Shown here piece after piece: positions 7,086 to 18,589 of a stretch of 64,000 nucleotides of DNA (position 1 is its first letter; each line of letters begins with the position of its first letter). The notes beneath the pieces were generated by a model. It saw only the letters and a list, made by a program, of their open reading frames with translations, searched no databases and was not told the origin of the DNA. This DNA is from Rhynchopus sp. YZ270_cl-10 (taxonomy: Eukaryota; Euglenozoa; Diplonemea; Diplonemida; Diplonemidae), in assembly GCA_964035575.1 (NCBI GenBank), contig OZ037898.1, positions 868,001-932,000 on the forward strand. The letters are read 5' to 3'. The position numbers and the translations under genes were made by a program.

Positions 7086-9269
7086 ATGGTGACCAGGATG
7101 CTGCTGCTGGCATGTGTTGCTGTGTCGGTGTCAGGACACGGGTACGTGGAGTCGCCGCCGTCGCGTGGGTATGGCTGCAAGACTGGGCTGAACTCCGGGT
7201 GTGGGCAGGTGCAGTACGAGCCGCAGAGCGTGGAGGGTCCTGACGGGTGGCCTTCGGGGGGCCCTGCGGACGGGACACTGGCGGCTGCGGGACATTCGAA
7301 CTTTGGGGAGCTGAACGATCAGACGTCGACACGTTGGGGGAAGACTGCGATTGCGGGCGGTGTGCACGTGTTCACGTGGCGCTTCACGGCAACGCATGTG
7401 ACGCGCGACTTCAGGTACTACATCACACGTGTGGGGTGGGACGAGAACGCACCGCTGGGGACGTCGTCGTTTGACACAACACCGTTCTGTGTGGTGGACG
7501 GGGGGATGGTGATGCCTGCAAACCCCACGAGCCACAGCTGCACGGTGCCCACACGCTCGGGGTACCACGTTGTGCTTGCTGTGTGGGACGTGGGTGACAC
7601 TTCTGCGAGCTTCTACAACGCGATTGACGTGACGATTGGTGGTGCGGGCCCGACTCCGCCTGTGCCTGTGCCTGTGCCAACACCGCCCACGCCTCCTGTG
7701 TCTGTCCCGCCACCGACGCCGCCAGTGCCCGTCCCGTCGTCGGGTGGATGCACGGCAGGTGTTGCGGAGGTGGCTGTGTGGGGCAACTGTGAGGCTGCAC
7801 CACACTGCTGTGCTTCGGGGTCGACGTGCTACGAGCAGGACCAGTGGTACGCACAGTGCAAGCCGTCGTGCTCCACGTCAGATGGGTGGACGTGCCGTGT
7901 GCTCGGAGCGGGATCATCACCGACACCTCCGACACCTGTTCCTGTGACACCCACACCGTCAACACCGCCAACACCATCCCCGGTTCCCCCTGTGCCTGTG
8001 ACACCCACACCGCCTGTTGTGTCTGTCCCGCCACCGACACCATCCACACCACCGACACCTGTGCCTGTGACATCCACACCGCCAACACCAGTCCCCGTCC
8101 CCCCTGTACCGGTGCCAACTGTGTCTGGGTCAGGGCCGGACTCGCGGATGATTGCCTTCCTGGGGAACTGGCAGGCGTGCCCGACAGACGCACAGCTGGA
8201 GCACTACACTCACATCATGATCTCGTTTGCGGTGTCGTACACGTGGAATGCGGCGAAGAACCTGTGCGACACGAGCTGCAACATCGGGGCGCCTGTGCCC
8301 GTGTGCGAGAACCAGGCACACCCAGACCTGGTGGCACGTTGGCGTGCGGCAGGGAAGAAGGTGGTTGTGTCCTTTGGCGGGGCCGGGATGGGAGGTTCCT
8401 GGGCAGGGGACGTGAACGACTGCTGGGACTACTGCCTTGGGAAGGAGACACACGTGGTGTCGCAGCTGACGTCGATTGTGGCGGCACAGAACTTCGACGG
8501 TGTGGACATCGACTACGAGTACTTCCACGAGGACGGGGGTGCACGTGGGTTCACGCGTGGGGCTGAGGCGCAGACGTTCCTGCGGGAGGTGACTGTGGGG
8601 CTGAAGCAGCAGCTGCCTGTGGGGAGTCTGGTGACACACGCGCCGATGGAGCCGGACGTGATGCCTGGGCGTGGGTACTACAACGTGATGCAGGCGACTG
8701 CAGGGTCGATCGACTTTGTGATGCCGCAGTACTACAACGCATACTCGCGTCCGGCGTTGGACGGGCTTGCAGGCGGGTCTGGTCGCATCTCTGCGGGGGA
8801 CCACTTCCGCACGCTTGTGGACGACGTGTTTGGCGGGGATGCGACACGCGTTGTGTTTGGGTTCTGCATCGGCGACTGCTCGGGGACGGGGTCGAACGCA
8901 GACGCGGCGGCAGGTGTGCGTGTGATGCAGGAGCTCGCTGTGCAGCACCCCTGCAACGGTGGTGCCTTCTTCTGGGTTGTAGAAGACGACACGAACGGTG
9001 ACTGGTCCGGCACTGTTGGGGCTGTTGTTGAGGCCACACGTGGCTGCAGCAGTGGAGGAGGGGGCACACCGCCCACACCGCCTGTTGTGTCTGTCCCGCC
9101 ACCGACACCACCGACACCAACAGTACCGGAGCCCACTGCACCCACACCACCGACACCTGCTTGCAGTGCAACGATCCCCGAGTGGGGTGCGTGTCTGGAC
9201 AACGAGCACTGCTGTGCCGCAGGGCTGCAGTGCACAGGGAACCAGTGGTGGAAGTCGTGCAAACAGTAA
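7086..9269 (+). CDS. Secreted LPMO-GH18 chitinase fusion (D)
   Basis: 727 aa. Signal peptide 1-17; AA10 LPMO 18-186 with His18 and His104 (TATHVTRD); Pro/Thr linker; Cys-rich module (CCASGSTCYEQ); a long linker of PTPPTPVPV repeats (about 278-347); GH18 domain about 350-653; another linker; CBM1-like C-terminus. The GH18 domain shows VSFGGAG, the signature DGVDIDYEY (Asp471, Asp474, Asp476 and the catalytic Glu478), MPQYYNAY and a C-terminal FFWVVEDD, so it looks active. Role: oxidative nicking and hydrolysis of chitin in one secreted polypeptide. The N-terminal part is closest to A, and D occupies the position of an A gene in the array. This gene is the best evidence that the cluster targets chitin. 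Confidence 0.92.
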   Translation: MVTRMLLLACVAVSVSGHGYVESPPSRGYGCKTGLNSGCGQVQYEPQSVEGPDGWPSGGPADGTLAAAGHSNFGELNDQTSTRWGKTAIAGGVHVFTWRFTATHVTRDFRYYITRVGWDENAPLGTSSFDTTPFCVVDGGMVMPANPTSHSCTVPTRSGYHVVLAVWDVGDTSASFYNAIDVTIGGAGPTPPVPVPVPTPPTPPVSVPPPTPPVPVPSSGGCTAGVAEVAVWGNCEAAPHCCASGSTCYEQDQWYAQCKPSCSTSDGWTCRVLGAGSSPTPPTPVPVTPTPSTPPTPSPVPPVPVTPTPPVVSVPPPTPSTPPTPVPVTSTPPTPVPVPPVPVPTVSGSGPDSRMIAFLGNWQACPTDAQLEHYTHIMISFAVSYTWNAAKNLCDTSCNIGAPVPVCENQAHPDLVARWRAAGKKVVVSFGGAGMGGSWAGDVNDCWDYCLGKETHVVSQLTSIVAAQNFDGVDIDYEYFHEDGGARGFTRGAEAQTFLREVTVGLKQQLPVGSLVTHAPMEPDVMPGRGYYNVMQATAGSIDFVMPQYYNAYSRPALDGLAGGSGRISAGDHFRTLVDDVFGGDATRVVFGFCIGDCSGTGSNADAAAGVRVMQELAVQHPCNGGAFFWVVEDDTNGDWSGTVGAVVEATRGCSSGGGGTPPTPPVVSVPPPTPPTPTVPEPTAPTPPTPACSATIPEWGACLDNEHCCAAGLQCTGNQWWKSCKQ

Positions 9270-10260
9270 GCTCGCTGACGTCCGCAGCACCCCCACCCAC
9301 CCTTCCCTTTCACTCCTAATTCATCCTTGCCAAGCACCCCGCAGGGGGAACGAAACAATAGAAGAGAACAAACATTCAACTTCCAAAACAAGCAACTTCT
9401 TTTTTTTTCATTGTCAAAATCCATAGCTCCTGACAAGAAGATGCCTGTTTTATATTAACGCCGGACAAAAATGCCGTTTTTTTGCGTTGCTTTTTTATCC
9501 TTTCAAGCGATCCATGGTTTGCCTATGATCTTATTGTATGAGGTACCCAAGAACGGGGGGAACAACTACTTCAATGGTTTTTCAAAAAGACAGGTTTTTG
9601 ACTAAATCTTATTTGGCGTATAACGCTAAGGTCCTATCATTGACGAAGAGCTGGAAAACAAACCACCCCACCCAAGAAGGGGGGAAACCCACACCTTACA
9701 GAGATATTAGCCAACCCTGTGTAGCTCCCCTCTCCCCATCTACCCCTCCCTTTTTTGAGATGTGTATGCACGCGAGGCGTATTCGTCTTTCATATTTTCA
9801 TTTCGTTTTTGCCTTGATTATTTGGTTAGTCGCTTCGATTAGCTTTCTATTGACTATATCTATCAACAGACTTACCGTATTCGTAAAAAAATGTTCTACC
9901 GTAAAACTAAAGGTCGAACTTGCAGAAAAAAATCCTAAGGTCGATCATTATTACGGTCAATAATTTTTGTACGAATGGTACGGTATATAACTTTTTAGTG
10001 CCTGCGTCCGCCAATGAACAGGTGAGATGTTTCGCACTAACTTTTCTTTAGTATCCTACGTGCAAGATTCTTTTTTACTTTTTGCACACATTTCCCGTGT
10101 CCATGCTGTTCTATGTTTCTATCGTGCACCCCTCCCCTCTATACTCCAGTATATATTTTACGCGTCGTTCTGAGACAGCTAATGGTTGCTTGCGATGTGC
10201 GGCACCCATTTCCTACCTACATTGCCACAGACGACTTTCCCATATATGCCCCATCTATTT

Positions 10261-10301
10261 GGTTTGGTGACTGAGCAACAGGCTTAGGATCATCTTATCA
10301 A
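10261..10301 (+). other. Dispersed stem-loop element, copy 1
   Basis: GGTGA-CTGAGC-loop-GCTTAG-GA-TCATC forms a two-part stem. CTATTT occurs directly before (10255-10260) and after (10302-10307), a possible 6-bp target duplication. Confidence 0.5.
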
Positions 10302-10927
10302 CTATTTCTTATTCTTTGGTGAAAAAAACATGACACCTTCATTCCCATATTCTACGTATTGTGTACAGCTCTGTTTGCCGCAAAGTGGACGATCCTGCAC
10401 AGTACAAAGAATCGTGGATGGGTGGGTACGGTCCTTATGTCCGACCGTTTTTCCGGCATTCCAACCCTACCGTGCACACGGTGCGATCTGGGAAGGGTGT
10501 ACGGAGGAAGAGGTGGATGACGGACGTCGTGTTTCCCGCAGTGACCTATGCGAAGGTGGGAGGGGTCGTTGCATTCATAATGACACCGTTTTTCCTGTAG
10601 TTTGTTTCTTTTTTCTTATTCTGAAATTTGGTTCCCTGCTCTCATCTAGACCACAGACGGACCGTTCAGTGCTCTACAATTATTATTTTATTCTATTTGC
10701 ATTGCCATCGTCTAGGTGATGGGCGTTTTGCACTTTTTTTTCTTCGATTTTCTCTCCCTCTTTACCTGCCTCAATATCGGTGAGTGTGAGGCAGATTTCA
10801 TCCTGAACTCTTTTTTTCCCAATTTCCCAAGCGTTGTCTTCTACTGTAGTTTCATTTATGTATTTCTGTGTTTTTTCTTCGGTGTGCAAACCATGCTTCG
10901 TTTGGTGCGTACACATCAAAGACTACC

Positions 10928-11073
10928 GTTTCCCTGCATCGTAGTGCATATACAGCAGGGAAGCGATGCGAACAGCAAAGGAACCAAGGGATATATTTCT
11001 GAGCTGCGCCTGTATGTGTATGTGTCCCGAAGCCTGGTCGAGGCTTCGATGAAGGCGTGCCGAAAACGATAAC
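10928..11073 (+). other. S1 structured block upstream of B2 (divergent)
   Basis: Stem 1 is TTCCCTGC (10930-10937) with GCAGGGAA (10955-10962), an extra base pair compared with other copies. Stem 2 is AGGAA...TTTCT around CCAAGGGATATA. Stem 3 is CGAAGCCT (11028-11035) with AGGCTTCG (11041-11048), quite different in sequence from stem 3 before B1. These compensated changes are the strongest evidence that S1 is folded as RNA. Confidence 0.55.
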
Positions 11074-11387
11074 AAGATACAAATGAAATGAGGACTGCTC
11101 AATACAAGAAACAAAACGAGCCCCAAACTCCCCGTTTTCCCCCGTACGTGCCCAAGTCAGAACCAAACCACCACACACCACATAGAATACTTGTATCCAA
11201 CTCTTTCGTAAAAAGCGCTGCTATTTTATTTTCGATAGAACCCTTCTACGCACACACCACAACGAATCAACACAACACACCCACAGGTGTTTTCACCTAC
11301 ACACAAAAACAACAACTAAAAGCACCAGTTGCACACGCGCAGAAGAAGAAAAACAGGTTGGTTGCAGGCTTTGCGCATACAAATAAA

Positions 11388-12434
11388 ATGGTGCCGCCCA
11401 GGATGCTGCTCCTGGCATGTGTTGCTGTGTCGGTGTCCGGACACGGGTACGTGGAGTCGCCCCCGTCGCGCAATTATGGTTGCAGGTCTGGACTGAACTC
11501 CGGGTGCGGGTCTGTGCAGTACGAGCCGCAGAGTGTGGAGGGTCCTGACGGGTGGCCTTCAGGGGGCCCTGCGGACGGGACGGTGGCAGCTGCGGGGCGT
11601 TCAGGCTTTGGACAGCTGAATGCTCAGACGCCGTCACGCTGGGGGAAGACCGCAATTTCCAGTGGTAGGAATGTGTTCACGTGGCGCTTCACTGCAGTAC
11701 ACCGCACACGCGACTACAAGTACTACATCACACGTGCGGGGTGGAACCAGAACTCACCGCTGGGGACGTCGTCGTTTGACACAACGCCGTTCTGTGTGGT
11801 GGACGGGGGGATGCAGATGCCATCAAACCCCACGAGCCACAGCTGCACGGTGCCCACACGCTCGGGGTACCACGTTGTGCTTGCTGTGTGGGACGTGGGT
11901 GACACTGGTGCAAGCTTCTACAACGCGATTGACGTGACGATTGGTGGTGCGGGCCCGACTCCCCCTGTCCCTGTCCCTGTGCCACCACCGACGCCAACTA
12001 GGCCTGTGCCCACACCTCCGACACCACCAACACCAACTGTGCCTGTGCCCACACCTCCGTCGGGTGGATGCTCGGGTGGTGCGGGGGTGGCTCTGTGGGG
12101 CAACTGCAGGGCTGCGCCGCACTGCTGTGCGTCGGGGTCGACGTGCTACGAGCAGAGCGACTGCTTCGCACAGTGCAAGCCGTCGTGCTCCAGGGCAGAC
12201 GGGTGGACGTGCCGTGTGCTCGGAGCGGACGCAGGGCCGACACCTCCCACACCTCCTGCACCTGTGCCTGTGCCACCCACACCGCCCAGGCCCGTGCCTG
12301 TCCCAGCACCCACACCACCGGCAAGTGGCTGCGGTAGAGCGATCCGGAAGTGGAACAGGTGCCTCGGGATGGAGAGCTGCTGTGCTGCAGGGCTGAGCTG
12401 CACGGGGACACGGTGGTGGAAGTCGTGCAAGTAG
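11388..12434 (+). CDS. Secreted AA10-type LPMO (B2)
   Basis: 348 aa, same architecture as B1. It carries the inner-copy variant PTPPVPVPVPPP in the first linker and Ser in CCASGSTCYEQ, as do B3, B4 and B5. Its distal upstream region is not that of the other B genes: homology to them starts only near 11265, and the preceding bases match the E leader. It is therefore the left junction of the main array. Confidence 0.9.
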   Translation: MVPPRMLLLACVAVSVSGHGYVESPPSRNYGCRSGLNSGCGSVQYEPQSVEGPDGWPSGGPADGTVAAAGRSGFGQLNAQTPSRWGKTAISSGRNVFTWRFTAVHRTRDYKYYITRAGWNQNSPLGTSSFDTTPFCVVDGGMQMPSNPTSHSCTVPTRSGYHVVLAVWDVGDTGASFYNAIDVTIGGAGPTPPVPVPVPPPTPTRPVPTPPTPPTPTVPVPTPPSGGCSGGAGVALWGNCRAAPHCCASGSTCYEQSDCFAQCKPSCSRADGWTCRVLGADAGPTPPTPPAPVPVPPTPPRPVPVPAPTPPASGCGRAIRKWNRCLGMESCCAAGLSCTGTRWWKSCK

Positions 12435-13289
12435 GAAGACTGCACACCTGCATTAGCAACACACAAATGCTTTTTTATTCATTGCCCTTTGGCTCAAGGC
12501 ACCTTTTTGCCCTGTTCTTATTATTTACCGACCGCTTCTTTTGCGGCCTTGATAGACCATGTGTTGTGGCCCACGTACAGCACTTTCGTGAGCGCACGCG
12601 TTTGTGTGTACTTTATTCTACACCTGCCACTGTCCCATTCCATTCCACTTCCCCCGTGTTTATTTTCCTTTTTAGTTTTCACAATCTTTTCTATTATAAA
12701 TATTAGTTTCTGAAGTTGGTTCTGTTCGCTCTGTTGGCTCTGCGTCTGCAGACTCCACCTGAAACTTCAACTTCAGTGCGCTCTTGATTTTATTCCCCCT
12801 TATTTCCTTTTGCCTCTCAATTTCCTTGTCTTGACATATAGTCTCATTTCATTTGTTTTCGGTATCCACCTCCGCACGTGCACACCACAATATAATAGAC
12901 GACCAAACCAAACCAAACCAAAACCACCGTTTCCCGCATAGTTTCCCAACACTAGATACAGCGGGACACGATGCGCGCAGCAAGGGAACGAGAGGATACA
13001 TTCCTGAGCTGCGAGTCTCTGTGTGTGTGGAATGTGTGTGAGAGAATGAATGTGTGGCTGAACCTCCGTTCGCATCACATGCCGAAGATACAAAAAAAAA
13101 GTGAAACAAGAAAACATGCACAATGCAAGCAAGAAAGCACCCAAACCACAAACACATAACCAAAGCACCCCCTCTCCCTGTTGTCAACACCGTCTCATAC
13201 CCTCCTCCCCAAGGCTCCGTTGCACACAACGTATCCCACACCACACACACACACAGAGCATATATATCTACACTACTCAACAAACAACA

Positions 13290-14039
13290 ATGATGTCAAA
13301 GGCAGGACTCGCAATGGCCGCAGCCTTCGTGGCTCTGGCTCAAGGTGCACCCTCTTCAGGAACAGTGGAGCTGCTGGAGGGACCTGAAGTGAACGGTGTG
13401 CGGACGAACGCCCCTGGGCTGCACGTGACCCTGCTGTCGTCTGGGGTGGACGCGTGGCCGAACCTTGACGGGTCGACGCTGCGCGACGTGCCGCCGTTCA
13501 TGCGCCTCATGCCAACGACGCTGGCGAACTGGAGAATGAAGTCCGGGACAACAGTCAAGTTCTCGTGCCCGAACGAGCCTTCCCTGATTGATGTGTGCGA
13601 CGCATGGGTGTTCTTCTACAGCTGCCCGCAGAGCTGTGTGACGACGTACCAGGGCGGTCTGCAGGGCCAGCTTGCGGCACTTCCCGGCTGGGAGAGGACA
13701 CAGTGCGCACCTTCCTTCTGGACGAACGCACCCGGGATGACCTTCGTGCACCCGATGGGAAGCTTCAGAATGCAGCTGGCACCCGGCCAGTCGACTGAGT
13801 TTGACCTTCAGGACGACGCAGAGTTCCTTGGCTTCGGGATTGACTCGAACGGAGAGGACTGCACGAAGCACATGGACGAGAACTCCTGCCCTGTTGCGGG
13901 AGGACGCTGCAGGTGGGAGTCGGGTGCGTGCGTGAACCAGTCCTGCAAGGGCCGCTTCGGACCCCCGCCACCGTGCCGTGAGTGCCCCTGGGAGGGAGTT
14001 GTGCGCGTTGCTCGCCCTGCCTCGGACGGTCCGTTCTAA
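13290..14039 (+). CDS. Secreted Cys-rich protein (C2)
   Basis: 249 aa, same protein as C1 (Arg206 form). Its 3' flank is 17 bp longer than that of C1 and matches C3 to C5. Confidence 0.8.
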   Translation: MMSKAGLAMAAAFVALAQGAPSSGTVELLEGPEVNGVRTNAPGLHVTLLSSGVDAWPNLDGSTLRDVPPFMRLMPTTLANWRMKSGTTVKFSCPNEPSLIDVCDAWVFFYSCPQSCVTTYQGGLQGQLAALPGWERTQCAPSFWTNAPGMTFVHPMGSFRMQLAPGQSTEFDLQDDAEFLGFGIDSNGEDCTKHMDENSCPVAGGRCRWESGACVNQSCKGRFGPPPPCRECPWEGVVRVARPASDGPF

Positions 14040-15116
14040 GTTGCGTGACAGGAGACAAAGCCACACGCCTGCAAAAGGACGTCAGAAACAAACAAACGAA
14101 ACGAAACAACCAAACCAACCCCATCCACGCTTGCGTCACTTCACCACTGGCAGCACAGGAGTGCTTGCAGGGCCTCCTTGTGTGTGGTGCGCGTGTTTGT
14201 GAAGCAGGCTCTTCTTCCACTATATGAAACTGCAAATCCACAGCGAGCGCACATCGATCACATGCTCCGTGGAACATATCAAAGCAGTCCCCATATTACT
14301 TTTTACTCTTTTATCTTTTTGAGCTCTTTGCCGGATCATTTTTCATTTTTCATTTTCATTTCCCCTTTCCCGCTCGCACTAAAGTGTGACTTCTCAACAC
14401 ACCCGAAGGTGCAGAAGTTACCCAGGCAAAGCAATCGCACCTGACCCTCTTTTGCACCTTCGTTTTTCTTGTCTTTTTGTTGCTCTTTTGCTTCTCCGTC
14501 CACGGCAGGCCTGTCTTGTCTGTTGGATGGCTGGGGTTTGTCTTTGCGAGCTGAGTGCGCTCCTTGCGTGTTCAGCCTCTGGACAAAGAGAAATTTGTTA
14601 ATTTTTCATTGTGACTCACAAGTTTTTGAACTTGGTACACACCACAAGGCATTTCCCCCCTTGTGTTTTCCTTTTCCTTTTCCTTTCTTCATTTTAGCAA
14701 AGACCTCTGTCTTTTCCTTTCTTGACAAGATGTGTCCCTTCATATGAGTTACAGGATGCCCCCTGCCGACGCCTTCTTCTTGCAACTATGTGTGTGTGCA
14801 CGCCCCCAGACAGGTGGGTGTTGCGCACACACCTCTTTTTGCTCTTTTGCCTCAACGACAAAAGAGAAGATGTACGGTGGGAGACATGCAGTGACAGAAG
14901 GCATGCACACAAACAATATCAAACCAAATGCAAACCAAATACAAAACAACATGCTTTCCCCTATTTTCTTATAGTACCCATTGCCAGCCCACTAATCTCT
15001 CTTAATACAAACACACACAGGGTTATTCTCACACACAAGACAACTAACGAAAGCAGACACATATCGTATACTTACAGAAGAGCTTTGTGCCTCCGTTCTT
15101 GCCAGCCTTGTACACG
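14040..15116 (+). promoter_or_regulatory. C2-to-A2 spacer
   Basis: Copy of the C-to-A spacer with S2 at 14794-14828. No gene is seen. Confidence 0.55.
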
Positions 15117-16130
15117 ATGGTGACCAGGATGCTGCTGCTGGCATGTGTTGCTGTGTCGGTGTCCGGACACGGGTACGTGGAGTCGCCGCCGTCACGCGGG
15201 TTTGGCTGCAAGACTGGGCTGAACTCCGGGTGCGGGTCTGTGCAGTACGAGCCGCAGAGCGTGGAGGGTCCTGACGGGTGGCCTTCGGGAGGCCCTGCGG
15301 ACGGGACACTGGCGGCTGCGGGACGTGCAAACTTTGGGGAGCTGAATGCTCAGACGCCGACACGTTGGGGGAAGACTGCGATTGCGGGCGGTGTGCACGT
15401 GTTCACGTGGCAGTTCTCTGCAGCGCACGTGACGCGCGACTTCAGGTACTACATCACACGTGTGGGGTGGGACGAGAACGCGCCGCTGGGGACGTCGTCG
15501 TTTGACACAACGCCGTTCTGTGTGGTGGACGGGGGGATGGTGATGCCTGCAAACCCTTCGAGCCACAGCTGCACGGTGCCCACACGCTCGGGGTACCACG
15601 TTGTGCTCGCTGTGTGGGATGTGGGTGACACCCCTGCAAGCTTCTACAACGCGATTGACGTGACGATTGGTGGTGCGGGCCCGACTCCCCCTGTCCCTGT
15701 GCCACCACCGACGCCAACTATGCCTGTGCCCACACCACCGACACCACCGACACCAACTGTGCCTGTGCCCACACCTCCGTCGGGTGGATGCTCGGGTGGT
15801 GCGGGGGTGGCTCTGTGGGGCAACTGCAGGGCTGCGCCGCACTGCTGTGCGTCGGGGTCGACGTGCTACGAGCAGAGCGACTGTTTCGCACAGTGCAAGC
15901 CGTCGTGCTCCACAGCAGATGGGTGGACGTGCCGTGTGCTCGGAGCGGACGCAGGACCGACGCCTCCCACACCCCCGACACCAACAGCGCCTGTGCCCGT
16001 GCCAACACCACCGACAAGTGGATGCAGTGCAGCGATCCCTGCGTGGGGTCCATGTCTGGGGAAGGAACACTGCTGCGCTGCAGGGCTGCAGTGCACAGGG
16101 ACGCAGTGGTGGAAGTCGTGCAAACAGTAA
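15117..16130 (+). CDS. Secreted AA10-type LPMO (A2)
   Basis: 337 aa, protein identical to A1, including the brace residues His18 and His104 and both Cys-rich modules. First A gene to the right of D. Confidence 0.9.
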   Translation: MVTRMLLLACVAVSVSGHGYVESPPSRGFGCKTGLNSGCGSVQYEPQSVEGPDGWPSGGPADGTLAAAGRANFGELNAQTPTRWGKTAIAGGVHVFTWQFSAAHVTRDFRYYITRVGWDENAPLGTSSFDTTPFCVVDGGMVMPANPSSHSCTVPTRSGYHVVLAVWDVGDTPASFYNAIDVTIGGAGPTPPVPVPPPTPTMPVPTPPTPPTPTVPVPTPPSGGCSGGAGVALWGNCRAAPHCCASGSTCYEQSDCFAQCKPSCSTADGWTCRVLGADAGPTPPTPPTPTAPVPVPTPPTSGCSAAIPAWGPCLGKEHCCAAGLQCTGTQWWKSCKQ

Positions 16131-17542
16131 GCAGCAAGCAGGGATCGTGAGCGTCGCATATAACTATCCTTCCCATACTTTTCTTAATAACAAACTAGCT
16201 ACAACTCTTGTTTCAGTTTCAAAGTCTGTCACAAAAAAAAGACACACCTTGTTTGTGGGGTCTTTTCTGTTGGGCAACACATTAAATGCCTTATTTTTCG
16301 TTTCTATTATACTGGGTGATGAAGCGCAGCTGCGAGGCTTCGGTTCATCATCATCATATACGTTACGTAGTTTTGCCCTTCGGTTCCAACCGAACCCCTT
16401 TTTCTTATCCCTTCAATTGCTTTATACTTGATCTACTTTTTACCACCCGCTTCCATTTGCGGATATACTAGACCATGTTCATGTGTCCCACGTACAGCAT
16501 CTTTGTTGAGTGCATGCGTTGGTGTAAACTTTGTTCTATGCCTGCCACATCCCTATTCCTATCCCTATTCCTATTCCCTCTATGATACTGCAAACAAAAA
16601 GCAAAAGGGAGGTGACAATGTCGCCTTGTTGTGTCCACATTCCACTCCCCATGTTTCGCATGCAGTGCAGTCCTGTTGCCTCAGCGACGTCTCTGCACAT
16701 CACAAACGCACAAGAAACATGGCTGCGGTGGCCGGCCCTGTCCAACCGTTCCCCATCATTTCCTCCTCTCGCGTGCACCACACACACACACGTGGACACG
16801 ACACGGGAGGGGTGGTTGGAGAAGAGGTGGATGATTTGGTGGTCCCTTTGTTCACTATTCGCTTTTTGACGTTTGCCTTTCGCCCCTTTTTTTCTATTTT
16901 TGGTTCTGAAATTGGCTCTGTGTCGGCTCTGTGTGTCTGCAGGCTGCACCAGGGACTTCAACTTCAGCGTTTTCTTTATATGTCCTACCTTCAAAAGTTG
17001 CTTCTCTTGACTACTCTTCCATACAGTTCCATTTTATTCTTCGGTTATCCACCTTTCTTGTGCGTGCCTTTCACGTGCACAAGAAAACGAGACCAAACAA
17101 AGCCACCCTTTCCCGCATAGTTGCCAAGCTAGATACAGCGGGAACAGATGTGCACAGCAAAGAAACCAGAGGATACATTTCTGAGCTGAGCCTGCAGGTG
17201 TATGCGTTTGTACATGGGATGTGTGTCCGAGTCTCTGCTCGAACGAGGCTCGGGGAGACATGCCGAAGACACAACAGATGGAACAAAAATAAAACATGAC
17301 ACAATCCAATAAATATGCAAAAAAAGACAAAAAATAAAAAAGAACACACCTCCCCAAGTCCCCTCTTTTCTCCTCAAAACAGACGATACCCTTTCCCAAA
17401 AAACCAAAACCCACCCACGAATCAACACAACACACCCACAGGTGTTTTCATCTACACACAAAAACAACAACTAAAAGCACCAGTTGCACACGCGCAGAAG
17501 AAGAAAAACAGGTTGGTTGCAGGCTTTGCGCATACAAATAAA
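16131..17542 (+). promoter_or_regulatory. A2-to-B3 spacer
   Basis: Copy of the A-to-B spacer. S3 at 16443-16548, CACGTGCAC at 17071-17079, S1 at 17109-17272. It contains the intact sequence CCTACCTTC (16984-16992) that is the empty site for the 6.7-kb element. Confidence 0.6.
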
Positions 17543-18589
17543 ATGGTGCCGCCCAGGATGCTGCTCCTGGCATGTGTTGCTGTGTCGGTGTCCGGACACG
17601 GGTACGTGGAGTCGCCCCCGTCGCGCAATTATGGTTGCAGGTCTGGACTGAACTCCGGGTGCGGGTCTGTGCAGTACGAGCCGCAGAGTGTGGAGGGTCC
17701 TGACGGGTGGCCTTCAGGGGGCCCTGCGGACGGGACGGTGGCAGCTGCGGGGCGTTCAGGCTTTGGACAGCTGAATGCTCAGACGCCGTCACGCTGGGGG
17801 AAGACCGCAATTTCCAGTGGTAGGAATGTGTTCACGTGGCGCTTCACTGCAGTACACCGCACACGCGACTACAAGTACTACATCACACGTGCGGGGTGGA
17901 ACCAGAACTCACCGCTGGGGACGTCGTCGTTTGACACAACGCCGTTCTGTGTGGTGGACGGGGGGATGCAGATGCCATCAAACCCCACGAGCCACAGCTG
18001 CACGGTGCCCACACGCTCGGGGTACCACGTTGTGCTTGCTGTGTGGGACGTGGGTGACACTGGTGCAAGCTTCTACAACGCGATTGACGTGACGATTGGT
18101 GGTGCGGGCCCGACTCCCCCTGTCCCTGTCCCTGTGCCACCACCGACGCCAACTAGGCCTGTGCCCACACCTCCGACACCACCAACACCAACTGTGCCTG
18201 TGCCCACACCTCCGTCGGGTGGATGCTCGGGTGGTGCGGGGGTGGCTCTGTGGGGCAACTGCAGGGCTGCGCCGCACTGCTGTGCGTCGGGGTCGACGTG
18301 CTACGAGCAGAGCGACTGCTTCGCACAGTGCAAGCCGTCGTGCTCCAGGGCAGACGGGTGGACGTGCCGTGTGCTCGGAGCGGACGCAGGGCCGACACCT
18401 CCCACACCTCCTGCACCTGTGCCTGTGCCACCCACACCGCCCAGGCCCGTGCCTGTCCCAGCACCCACACCACCGGCAAGTGGCTGCGGTAGAGCGATCC
18501 GGAAGTGGAACAGGTGCCTCGGGATGGAGAGCTGCTGTGCTGCAGGGCTGAGCTGCACGGGGACACGGTGGTGGAAGTCGTGCAAGTAG
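17543..18589 (+). CDS. Secreted AA10-type LPMO (B3)
   Basis: 348 aa, same protein as B2 (inner-copy linker variant). Confidence 0.9.
   Translation: MVPPRMLLLACVAVSVSGHGYVESPPSRNYGCRSGLNSGCGSVQYEPQSVEGPDGWPSGGPADGTVAAAGRSGFGQLNAQTPSRWGKTAISSGRNVFTWRFTAVHRTRDYKYYITRAGWNQNSPLGTSSFDTTPFCVVDGGMQMPSNPTSHSCTVPTRSGYHVVLAVWDVGDTGASFYNAIDVTIGGAGPTPPVPVPVPPPTPTRPVPTPPTPPTPTVPVPTPPSGGCSGGAGVALWGNCRAAPHCCASGSTCYEQSDCFAQCKPSCSRADGWTCRVLGADAGPTPPTPPAPVPVPPTPPRPVPVPAPTPPASGCGRAIRKWNRCLGMESCCAAGLSCTGTRWWKSCK

Larger units (their letters stand above)
9270..11387 (+). promoter_or_regulatory. Unique D-to-B2 spacer
   Basis: No convincing gene is seen; open frames are short and of low complexity. It holds a stem-loop (10261-10301), a stretch sharing TTGCGATGTGC with the spacer after E (10188-10222 versus 48023-48050), a diverged S1 block (10928-11073), and an immediate leader (11210-11290) that matches E rather than the other B genes before switching to the B type near 11265. 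It looks like the remains of an older, E-like arrangement. Confidence 0.5.

Noticed and set aside
9538-9963. 141-codon frame in the D-B2 spacer
   Set aside because: AT-rich with no domain or signal and no counterpart in the related E-F spacer.
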